Source of the DNA: Flavobacterium aestivum
Lineage (GTDB): Bacteria; Bacteroidota; Bacteroidia; Flavobacteriales; Flavobacteriaceae
DNA length: 64,000 bases
Direction of reading: 5' to 3'
NCBI RefSeq assembly: GCF_026870175.2
Contig: NZ_CP113977.2
Span: forward strand, 3,038,001 to 3,102,000
A model generated the notes under the pieces. It had not been told where the DNA came from, searched no databases, and was given only the letters and a program-made list of their open reading frames with translations. Of the stretch, positions 18,227 through 26,200 are shown piece by piece. Positions within the stretch are counted from its first letter, which is position 1. Each line of letters begins with the position of its first letter. The position numbers and the translations under genes were made by a program.

Positions 18227-18733
18227 ATGAATTCGAAATTTCTTCGTTTGACCTTTTTTGCTTTTATTTTATGTTTTATGTTTTCATGTTCCCCAGAAGA
18301 CAATAATTCGGTTCCAGAATCACAATCAACATTATCTGTTTCTTCAAACTATGAATACAGTCCTCTGGAATTAGAAACGATGGAATTAATTAATAATTAT
18401 AGAGTTAGTATTGGTTTAAAAGCGTTAGAAAAAGTGAACTATGTTTCTCTTAAATCTGAAGAACATGATAATTATATGATAACTAATAATGTGGTAAATC
18501 ATGATGATTTTGTATCTCGTTCAGAAAATATAATTAAAGTATTAGGAGCAAAAAGTGTAGGTGAGAACGTAGCTTATAATTACAATAGTGCAAAAGGGGC
18601 TTTCGATGCTTGGTTGAATAGCTCAGCACACAAAGAAAATATAGTAGGTGATTATACTCATTTTGGTATTTCTGTAAGAGAAAATCCTGTAACTGGCAAA
18701 AAATATTACACTAATATCTTTGTAAAAATATAG
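18227..18733 (+). CDS. CAP/SCP-domain lipoprotein 3
   Basis: 168 aa, closely related to the preceding gene. The lipoprotein signal ends at Cys21 (MFSCSP). The CAP domain has LINNYRVSIGLKAL, EEHDNYM, VNHDDF, GENVAYNYNS and AFDAWLNSSAHKENI; unlike paralogue 2 it keeps the consensus GEN motif. It ends shortly before the bidirectional hairpin at 18761-18787, facing the adhesin cassette genes. Function unknown. Confidence 0.9.
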   Translation: MNSKFLRLTFFAFILCFMFSCSPEDNNSVPESQSTLSVSSNYEYSPLELETMELINNYRVSIGLKALEKVNYVSLKSEEHDNYMITNNVVNHDDFVSRSENIIKVLGAKSVGENVAYNYNSAKGAFDAWLNSSAHKENIVGDYTHFGISVRENPVTGKKYYTNIFVKI

Positions 18734-18760
18734 ATTTTATTAAAATTGAATAGATATTAA

Positions 18761-18787
18761 AAAGGCTACCTTGATTGGGTAGCCTTT
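18761..18787. terminator. bidirectional terminator, cassette 1 downstream end
   Basis: AAAGGCTACC pairs perfectly with GGTAGCCTTT around TTGATTG and is flanked by A and T runs, so it can end both CAP gene 3 (+) and the OmpA-like gene (-). The same hairpin recurs at 34214-34240 and marks the downstream boundary of the duplicated cassette. Confidence 0.85.
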
Positions 18788-18812
18788 TTTTGTTTAGAGG
18801 ATTGTTTTTGGA

Positions 18813-20753
18813 TTATAATGCTGTGATAATAAATTCACTGCGTCTGTTTTGTTGATGTTCTTCTTCGGTACATTTTACGCCATCGGAGCAGTTGTTATAC
18901 AATAGACTTTCCCCATATCCTTTGCTGGATAATCGGTTAGGATTGACACCACTTTTGATAAGCCAATCTCTGGTAGATTTGGCTCTTCTGTCAGATAGTG
19001 CCTCATTGTATTTGGCGCTACCTCTGCTATCGGTATGGGAGCGGATGTCGATTTTCATGTTTGGATATTCGGCCATTACGTCCAATATTTTGGCAAGATC
19101 CAAAGCGGCTACGGGTTTAATGTCGGATTTATCAAATTCAAAGTAAATCCATTTGATACCAAAGCATTTACCCAAATCATCTCCCACGGCCACTTTACAT
19201 AGCGCTTTTTCGAAGGTAAGGTTGAGTTGGGTTTTACAGTCTTTCTCTGCAATGGTTACCGTTTTTTCGGTAGTGGTATATTCTTCTTTTTCGGCTCTTA
19301 CACTATAGGTTTTTTCCCCTTCAATGTCAAAGGAATAGTATCCTTTATCATCGGATTCGGTGGTTTTAAGCAATTTGTGCTGATCGTCATATAGGGAGAC
19401 CTTAGATTTGGGAAGCATTTCGTTGGTTGCCAATTCAGAAGTGGTACCGTTTAACTCATATTTGCATTTTATGGGTCTTGTTTCCAGGAATTTATAGATA
19501 TCATCATACCCTTTGCCGTTGTCCCTATTGGAGGAGAAGAACCCGATTCTACTTTTAGTATCAATTAGATAGGCAAAATCATCTTTAGGGGAGTTTACCT
19601 CGGCCCCCACATTTTGTACCGGACCAAAAGTTCCGTCCTCCTTGATTTGGGATACAAATACATCGAGTCCGCCAAGACCGGAATGGGTATCGGATGCAAA
19701 ATAGATTTCATTGTCATCTGTAACAAACGGAAAGGTTTCCTTACCGGGCGTATTGATGGTTTTGCCTAAATTCACCGGAATGCCATAAGTCCCATCGCTA
19801 TTGATACTAACCTTAAAAATATCCGATTCCCCTAAAGTACCCGGCATGTCCGATGCAAAGTACAATGTTTTCTCATCGGGACTAAGGGCAGGGTGTGCTG
19901 TACTGTAGTTATCGCTGTTAAAGGGTAACTCGGTTACATTGGTCCAGTCATTTTTGGCATAACTGGCTTTGTATATTTTAACCAAAGTAATTTTATTGTC
20001 GTCTTTCCCTTTTTTGCCTTCCAGATAATTATTTCTGGTAAAATACATGGTATTGCCGTCTTTGGTAAAAACAGCACTCGCTTCATGGAATTTTGATTTC
20101 ACTCCAGGGGCAAACTTTTTAGGAGGTCCTGGGGTTAGGGAGTCTCCGGTTAGATCGCAGATATAAAGGTTAGTAAAATATTGATCGGTCCAGGTATGTT
20201 TTCTTTGCCCTAAGCTACCGGTATCTCTGGAGGAAGTAAAAACGAGTTTTCCGTTATAAAAGGAGCTACCGTAATCGGAATATTTAGAGTTCACACCGGC
20301 ATCTTTGACTTTATATCTGCCGGAATTGGCTTTTATTTTATCGAGATAGTTCACCTCTTTGATGTAGGTTTCTCCTTTGGCGGGATCCTTGGATTTCTCA
20401 TTGTAGAGTTTCAGCATTTCATTGGCTTTATCATTCTCCCCAATAGATCGCAAGCAATGGGCATAACGATAATAGTATTCCGGATCTACAGAAGAGGTTA
20501 TGGCAAAGAGTTCCCCATACCATTTGGCGGCTTTGTCCAACTCAGCATTGAAGAAATAGGCATTGCCTAATTTCTGGTACATCTCAGCCGATTTGTATCC
20601 TTTGTTGGATACTCGCTCATAGGTCTTTATGGCATCTATATAAGCATAGTTATCATATTTTTTATCCGCATTAGATACCTTGCCCTTTTGGGCATAATTG
20701 TTAAATGAAAAAAGACCGAGTATCATCAGGTAGAGTAGAATGTTATTTTTCAT
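18813..20753 (-). CDS. PorE-like OmpA-family protein (TPR, PD40 propeller, CRD, OmpA domains), cassette 1
   Basis: 646 aa. A signal peptide ends near NNYAQ (~21). A TPR region (~30-130) is followed by PD40/WD40-like propeller blades (~160-420; repeated LSPDEKTLYFASD, VTDDNEIYFASDT and FFSSNRDNGKGYDDIY motifs). A carboxypeptidase-regulatory-like domain (~440-515) comes next, then a C-terminal OmpA domain (~530-646; YFEFDKSDIKP, HTDSRGS, LSDRRA). This is the architecture of PorE, which ties the T9SS to peptidoglycan. It is the last gene of the five-gene minus-strand cassette. A second copy at 34265-36205 differs at only a handful of residues, clustered in the OmpA domain. Probably an anchor for the adhesin export complex (inference). 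Confidence 0.9.
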   Translation of the reverse strand: MKNNILLYLMILGLFSFNNYAQKGKVSNADKKYDNYAYIDAIKTYERVSNKGYKSAEMYQKLGNAYFFNAELDKAAKWYGELFAITSSVDPEYYYRYAHCLRSIGENDKANEMLKLYNEKSKDPAKGETYIKEVNYLDKIKANSGRYKVKDAGVNSKYSDYGSSFYNGKLVFTSSRDTGSLGQRKHTWTDQYFTNLYICDLTGDSLTPGPPKKFAPGVKSKFHEASAVFTKDGNTMYFTRNNYLEGKKGKDDNKITLVKIYKASYAKNDWTNVTELPFNSDNYSTAHPALSPDEKTLYFASDMPGTLGESDIFKVSINSDGTYGIPVNLGKTINTPGKETFPFVTDDNEIYFASDTHSGLGGLDVFVSQIKEDGTFGPVQNVGAEVNSPKDDFAYLIDTKSRIGFFSSNRDNGKGYDDIYKFLETRPIKCKYELNGTTSELATNEMLPKSKVSLYDDQHKLLKTTESDDKGYYSFDIEGEKTYSVRAEKEEYTTTEKTVTIAEKDCKTQLNLTFEKALCKVAVGDDLGKCFGIKWIYFEFDKSDIKPVAALDLAKILDVMAEYPNMKIDIRSHTDSRGSAKYNEALSDRRAKSTRDWLIKSGVNPNRLSSKGYGESLLYNNCSDGVKCTEEEHQQNRRSEFIITAL

Positions 20754-20799
20754 AATAATTATTTTTATAGGAATTTAAAATTGTCATTTATGGTTCACG

Positions 20800-21183
20800 T
20801 CATTTGGATTGGTTACCAGACAGCTCATTGAATTTTTTCAGGTTCTCACCGGCTTTTTGGGTCTCACCAATAGCCCTTAACGCAATGGAATAGCGGTAAT
20901 AATATACAGGTTCCAGATTGGTTGTCATCTCACATAATTCACCATAACATTTGGCGGCCTTATCCAGTTGCTCATTAAAAAAATAAGAGTCGCCTAATTT
21001 CTTTAGCATATCCGGGGATTTATATCCTTTCTCGGAAACTCTTTCATAGGTTTTTACGGCGTCAATATAGGTGTAATTGTCTTTTTTTTGGGGCTCCTTA
21101 GAAGCAGCTTTTGCTTTTTGGGCATAACTGTTAAATGATAAAAGTCCCAGTATAGTCAGGTAAAACAGTAGGTTCTTTTGCAT
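20800..21183 (-). CDS. short exported TPR protein, cassette 1
   Basis: 127 aa with a signal peptide (to SYAQ, ~22). The remainder is a TPR module (TYIDAVKTYERVSEKGYKS, YFFNEQLDKAAKCYGEL) clearly homologous to the N-terminal TPR part of the adjacent OmpA-like protein and to the C-terminal part of the 285-aa protein upstream. It ends where the PD40 propeller would start, so it is a free-standing TPR domain. It lies 46 bp before the OmpA-like gene and is surely in its operon. A near-identical copy is at 36252-36635. Possible role: periplasmic adaptor; unproven. Confidence 0.85.
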   Translation of the reverse strand: MQKNLLFYLTILGLLSFNSYAQKAKAASKEPQKKDNYTYIDAVKTYERVSEKGYKSPDMLKKLGDSYFFNEQLDKAAKCYGELCEMTTNLEPVYYYRYSIALRAIGETQKAGENLKKFNELSGNQSK

Positions 21184-21241
21184 AACGATTGGCTTTAGGG
21201 TGATTCAGGTTTGTCTTTTGCATGTTCTCAATACAGATCAA

Positions 21242-22099
21242 TTACTTGATGCGATTTCCGGATAATTCATTGTATTTTTTCAAATTTTCACTGGCCTTTT
21301 TATCTTCCCCAATCGCTTTTAGGGATATGGCGTAGCGGTAATAACATTCAGGTTCCACATCGGTGGTTAGGGCAAATAACTCGGCATAACATTTGGCGGC
21401 TTTCTCAAATTCATCATTGAAGAAATAGGCATTGCATACTTTTTTGAGCATAAAAATGGATTTATATCCTTTCTCGGTAACTCTTTCGTAGGTTTTTACA
21501 ATATCGATATAAGCGTAATCACCCATCTTCTTGGGGCTGTCAATATGGGTATTGATCTTTAATCGGTCACTTAAAGGATCAATATTTTTAGATTCAATAG
21601 AACCAACGGATTCAAGTTTGGTTTCTAACGCAGGGGCTATCGGAACAGTTTCCTTGACTTCCTGTTTCACCGGAATCTCTTCCTTGATTTCCTGTTTCAC
21701 CGGTGGGGCTACCGGAGTTGTTTCCTTGATTTTCTGTTTCAGTTGGGGCTCTACTGGAGTTACAACCTGGGTATTTTGCTCTACGATTTTATCTATAACA
21801 GTAATAACCCGGGTGTTGTTGGGTCCTAAATCGAAGGTGTTGATTAATTTAGGATCCGGTACGTCATAAGTGGTGGTGTGTCCGCCAAATGTTAAGTTAA
21901 TGGTTTCTACTACATGATACGATTTTACAGTCTTTACAGTTTTAACTGTTTTTACGGAAGAGATCATTGTTTCGGTTCTGGCATTTATTTGATTGTCCGC
22001 TTTTTTTTTGACGCTTGTGTCAAGCTGAACGATTTGAGCAGAACCACTAAATGAGAGAACATTTGCTATGGCTATGTAAATAAGTATCTTCTTTTTCAT
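21242..22099 (-). CDS. exported protein with Pro/Glu/Lys linker and C-terminal TPR module, cassette 1
   Basis: 285 aa. The signal peptide ends near SGSAQ. Residues ~45-105 contain a VKTVKTVKTVKS run and a conserved segment (FGGHTTTYDVPDP). Residues ~115-175 form a low-complexity linker of PV/APPVKQEIKEE-type repeats. Residues ~190-285 form a TPR module (YAYIDIVKTYERVTEKGYKS, YFFNDEFEKAAKCYAEL) homologous to those of the next two genes. The paralogue at 36694-37551 conserves both ends, but the linker is much more diverged. Located between the SprF-like and 127-aa TPR genes; function unknown. Confidence 0.85.
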   Translation of the reverse strand: MKKKILIYIAIANVLSFSGSAQIVQLDTSVKKKADNQINARTETMISSVKTVKTVKTVKSYHVVETINLTFGGHTTTYDVPDPKLINTFDLGPNNTRVITVIDKIVEQNTQVVTPVEPQLKQKIKETTPVAPPVKQEIKEEIPVKQEVKETVPIAPALETKLESVGSIESKNIDPLSDRLKINTHIDSPKKMGDYAYIDIVKTYERVTEKGYKSIFMLKKVCNAYFFNDEFEKAAKCYAELFALTTDVEPECYYRYAISLKAIGEDKKASENLKKYNELSGNRIK

Positions 22100-22148
22100 G
22101 ATAATTATTTTTAGAAAGGAATCTTAGCTCATATCACCGGCTTAACCG

Positions 22149-23060
22149 TTAGAAGAATCTAGGGGTCGACATTTTACTGTTTTTCTTGAATATTTCATAA
22201 CGCAAGAATATCTCGTGGGATCCGGAATTGTAATTATCCAGAGCAGTAGTTTCAAAATCATAAGCGTAACCTATGTAGAACCCGTCAGAGATTTGAAACC
22301 CAGCCATGGCACTCACAGAGGCGCTCCATCTGTAGGCAACCCCCACAGTAAATTTTTCATTGAAGAGAAAGTTACCGGAAATATCAAATTGCAATGGGGC
22401 ACCCTCAGTTACTTTGGCCATAAAAGTAGGTTTGAATTTTATGGAAGAATTCAGATCAAAAACATACCCACCAATTAAATAGTAGTTTATCTTTTCTTTA
22501 TAAATAGCCACTTCATTGTCGTTATAGGCATTCGTTTCTATAAAATTCGGGATCGAAAACCCTACATAGGCCTTTTGGGAATGCAGGTAAATACCTGCTC
22601 CAATGTTGGGAGAAAAGTCATTGTCAATGTTTTGAAATTGAGGGTCGGTTTGATCACCAGGATTCAATTTGGTAACATCGATACTAAAAATATTTGCAGT
22701 TCCTTTAATACCAAAAGAGAGTTTACAGGATTCAGAAAGGGGGATATAGTAGGATAGGTCCGCAGATATGGAATTGTTGGTGGAAGGACCAATTTCATCA
22801 TTGACAATAGAGACTCCCAATCCAACCCTGCTGTTGTTAAAAGGGGTATTTACAGAGACAGTATTGGTAATCGGGGCTCCATCAAGACCAACCCATTGCG
22901 TACGATGCAGGGCAAAAATACTTAATGCACCTCTTGTACCCGCATAGGCAGGATTTACATTTATTGTGTTATACATATATTGGGTATATTGTGCATCTTG
23001 CTGCGCAAAACTTGCAATGGCTGTAAACATCAAAACGAAAGAGAATAATTTTGTTTTCAT
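22149..23060 (-). CDS. PorP/SprF-family type IX secretion membrane protein, cassette 1
   Basis: 303 aa with a signal peptide (to SFAQ, ~19) followed by the family-typical QDAQYTQYMYNTINVNPAYAG start and a beta-rich outer-membrane barrel. In Flavobacterium, SprF is needed for secretion of the adhesin SprB, and PorP/SprF-like genes usually sit next to the type-B-CTD substrate they serve. Here the adhesin gene lies directly upstream on the same strand, 152 bp away. The product appears identical in protein sequence to the copy at 37614-38525, although the DNA has synonymous differences. Confidence 0.93.
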   Translation of the reverse strand: MKTKLFSFVLMFTAIASFAQQDAQYTQYMYNTINVNPAYAGTRGALSIFALHRTQWVGLDGAPITNTVSVNTPFNNSRVGLGVSIVNDEIGPSTNNSISADLSYYIPLSESCKLSFGIKGTANIFSIDVTKLNPGDQTDPQFQNIDNDFSPNIGAGIYLHSQKAYVGFSIPNFIETNAYNDNEVAIYKEKINYYLIGGYVFDLNSSIKFKPTFMAKVTEGAPLQFDISGNFLFNEKFTVGVAYRWSASVSAMAGFQISDGFYIGYAYDFETTALDNYNSGSHEIFLRYEIFKKNSKMSTPRFF

Positions 23061-23086
23061 AGTCGATATTTGTTGGTTAAAAATGG

Positions 23087-23106
23087 TTGTTACCTTTTTG
23101 TAACAA
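23087..23106 (-). promoter_or_regulatory. hairpin before SprF-like gene, cassette 1
   Basis: TTGTTAC pairs with GTAACAA around a 6-nt loop, 27 bp before the SprF-like start. It is conserved in cassette 2 at 38552-38571. It could affect mRNA stability or translation of the SprF-like gene. Confidence 0.45.
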
Positions 23107-23160
23107 TCTAGCTTTGAGGTATTTTGAAATGATATTGTAGTAATTGTATTAAAGATAGTT

Positions 23161-23201
23161 AAAAAATACTCTGGGAATTGTCATAGCCCAGAGTATTTTT
23201 T
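23161..23201 (-). terminator. strong terminator-like hairpin between adhesin and SprF-like genes, cassette 1
   Basis: A perfect 15-bp stem (AAAAAATACTCTGGG / CCCAGAGTATTTTTT) with an 11-nt loop, 12 bp after the adhesin stop codon. Both arms carry A/T runs, so it can act as a terminator. The downstream cassette genes then depend on read-through or another promoter. Confidence 0.8.
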
Positions 23202-23212
23202 GGGGCTCATAA

Positions 23213-26200
23213 TTATTTGATTAAATAGAGATAACCATCTTTTTTAACACTTTGCGGTTTACCAAGACCATCGCTAGTATCATAGCTTAAGATATAGAAA
23301 TAGGTACCGGTTGGTAAACCTTCTCTTTTATTGATGGTAGTTCTACCTTCTGAATATCCTCTAAAAGCATTGCTGCCATTATTATAATTGTCTTTCTCGA
23401 ATACTAAAACCCCCCAACGGTTGAAAACCTCAAGTCTGATGTTTTTGTAACAATCGTTGTCGTCCAGATTATCAATTTGGAAATAATCATTTCTACCGTC
23501 CTCATTCGAAGTGAAAGCATTATGAATCACTAAGCTTTTGCAAGGAAGCACTTTACAGTCATCATTAATGTTCAGTACAAGGAATATGCTTCTAGGACAA
23601 TCCCCGGCAATTTTATATTCAAAATGATAGGTGCTAATAGGAAGTCCAAAGGCATTAAGGATATTTCCGTTTACAGCTCCGGTATGATCAGAGTCTACCC
23701 AAACTCCGTCTCTAGGAGTTCCCTCAGGAAGGAAAGTAAATAGATCCACCGGGGTAGTATCTGCATTACAAGGAGATCTGTCACTAGGAATGGTTATGGT
23801 AACTGATTCTATTCCCGCCACATTAATGGTAATGGTAGCAGTAGAACAATTGTTAGGATTAGCAGCCTCACAGATTTGATAATCGAAGACGTATTGTCCC
23901 GCAGCCACATTATTTGCAATGGTGATGTTACCTTGGTCATCTATGGTGATGAATTGTCCAAGAGCGGTTAGCAATTTGAATTTAAAGTCAGCCGGATTGG
24001 CTACCACACCATTTAATAAATCATTGCTCAAGGCATTTCGAACCCCTTCCAGAACAGAACATTGTGTAACACTAAAGGTGTCATTTGTGGCTTGAATAAC
24101 AAGAGGGGTATTTACAACAGTAATGGTAACCAGAGCAGAGTCACAATTACCGGCATCCGCTATTTCGCATATTTGATACGTTAGGGTATAGGTACCGCTA
24201 GGAGCATTCTCTTTTACATCAACAGATCCATCGGTGTTTAGAGTGATAGCCCCGTTAGGATCCGGAACCAAAATCGATAAGGTAACATCGGCAGGATTAA
24301 CCGCAACGGTGTTTAAGTTGTCATTGTTAAAGACATTCAATATGTTTTTCACCCCATGCAATCCATCTACAGTACTGGCAGTATCATCTACCGCATCGAT
24401 TAAGAATGTTGGTCTGGCGGTACACAACGGATCAGAAGGAGGGTAGTTAACAACAATAGTTTCACTTGGGTTTAAGGTGAATGTTACCGATGCGGTAGGT
24501 CGTGTGTTTTCAAAACCATCAGGGGCTTCAATCCATTTTTGACCCTCTAGCACCCAACCAGGCCAATCGGTACCATTACCGTTTTGATCCACAGTAGCCC
24601 CAGGCCATAACACTTTTCCGCTTAGCGGTAAGTTGGTCATAGTGCTAACAACGTTGTTTTTACTGTCAGTCCATGTCAATGTTAAACCATTTACTGGAGT
24701 AAAGTTATTGGCAGTGGCAGTATAACTGAAGTAAGGTACATCGTTGATACAGATCCCTTCTCCAGAGATGGTCATGCTTGGCGCTTCTATGTTTACCGTT
24801 ACAGTGGCAGAATCACAATTGGTGTTATTTAGTTTTTCACAAATTTGGTACACCAATGTTTGAGGACCAACAGGGGCATCGGCCAACACATCTATAGAAC
24901 CATCCGGATTTAATTGCAGGAATGGGTTAGGTGTTACAGTGGTTAGAATAACATCGGCCGGATTAACCGCAGCTGCATTCAAAGTATCATTGGTAAACAC
25001 ATTGATCACATTAGGCGTGATTTGGTTCACCCCGACAATGGTACCGGCATTATCATCAACGGCATCAATAGGATGGGCACTCTCGTTTACAGTTTCATCA
25101 TCAGTGGCACTTACAGGAGTGTTGGTAGGAGTTAATCCATCAGCTTTGGCTACATTGATAACGGATCCTTTGTCTAAATCCTCTTGAGTTACCGTATAGC
25201 TTTGGGTGTAGTCTAAACTGGCACCCGGAGCAAGGGTTTCTATAACAGTATCAAGTCCGGTTAATGGGTCTTTTACAGTTATTTGATGCAATGTGGTATT
25301 ACCCGTATTTTTTACGTTTATGGTATAGTTAATCACATCACCAACAGCGCTAAAACTAGCAGTTGTGGTTGTTTTAGTAACCGTTAATCCGGGAGTAATA
25401 CAAAACGTAATTACGTTAGGATTATCACCTGCTGGTGAATCACCGGATTGATCACTCACTACAGTATCATTAGGCGCAGTACCACTAACCGAAGCCTGAT
25501 TGGTAATGCTTCCGTTATCGATATCGGCTTGGGTTACAGTATAAGTGGCTTTGTAAATCCAGGTTTCGGTAACCTCCAATATATTGTTGTTATTGCTGTC
25601 ACCGCTTTGTAGCGCTATGGCAGATAAGCCAGCATGAAGATCAGTGACAGTTATATTGTGCAAACTCACAATACCGGAATTGGTCACTGTAAAGGTATAG
25701 GTTACCACATCGCCAACGGCTAGAGTAGAGCATCCGTTTGGTCCCACTTCTATATCATTGGTTTTTACTAAACGAATACCAGCGTTAGTACAGATAGGGA
25801 TTACATTAGGATTATCACCCGTTGGGGAATCACCGGATTGGTCACTCACTGTGGCATTATTTGGCGCAGTACCACTAACCGATGCTTGATTGGTAATGCT
25901 TCCGTTATCAATATCGGCTTGGGTTACGGTATAAGTGGCTTTATAAATCCAGGTTTCTGTAACCTCAAGTATATTGTTGTTATTGCTATCACCGCTTTGT
26001 AGTGCTATGGCTGATAAACCGGTATGTGGGTCGGTAACAGTTATATTATGTAAACTCACATTGCCGGGATTCGTTACCGTAAAAGTATAAGTCACCACAT
26101 CACCTACCGCTAGGACAGCGCATCCGTTTGGTCCAACTTCTATGTTGTTGGTTTTTACTAAAGCGATTTTAGGGTTAGTACAGATAGGGATTACATTAGG

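Larger units (their letters stand above)
18761..26176. repeat. near-identical duplicated segment, copy 1
   Basis: About 7.4 kb that matches 34214-41641 with scattered substitutions and one small indel (offset 15452 up to the 285-aa TPR gene, 15465 beyond it). It covers the OmpA-like, two TPR and SprF-like genes and the last two NNIEVGPNGC units plus C-terminus of the adhesin. The two copies lie in direct orientation. Confidence 0.93.

Noticed and set aside
20800..21183. 127-aa TPR gene as a truncated remnant of the OmpA-like gene
   Set aside because: It has its own signal peptide and stop, is preserved in both cassettes with few changes, and sits at a constant position in the operon.
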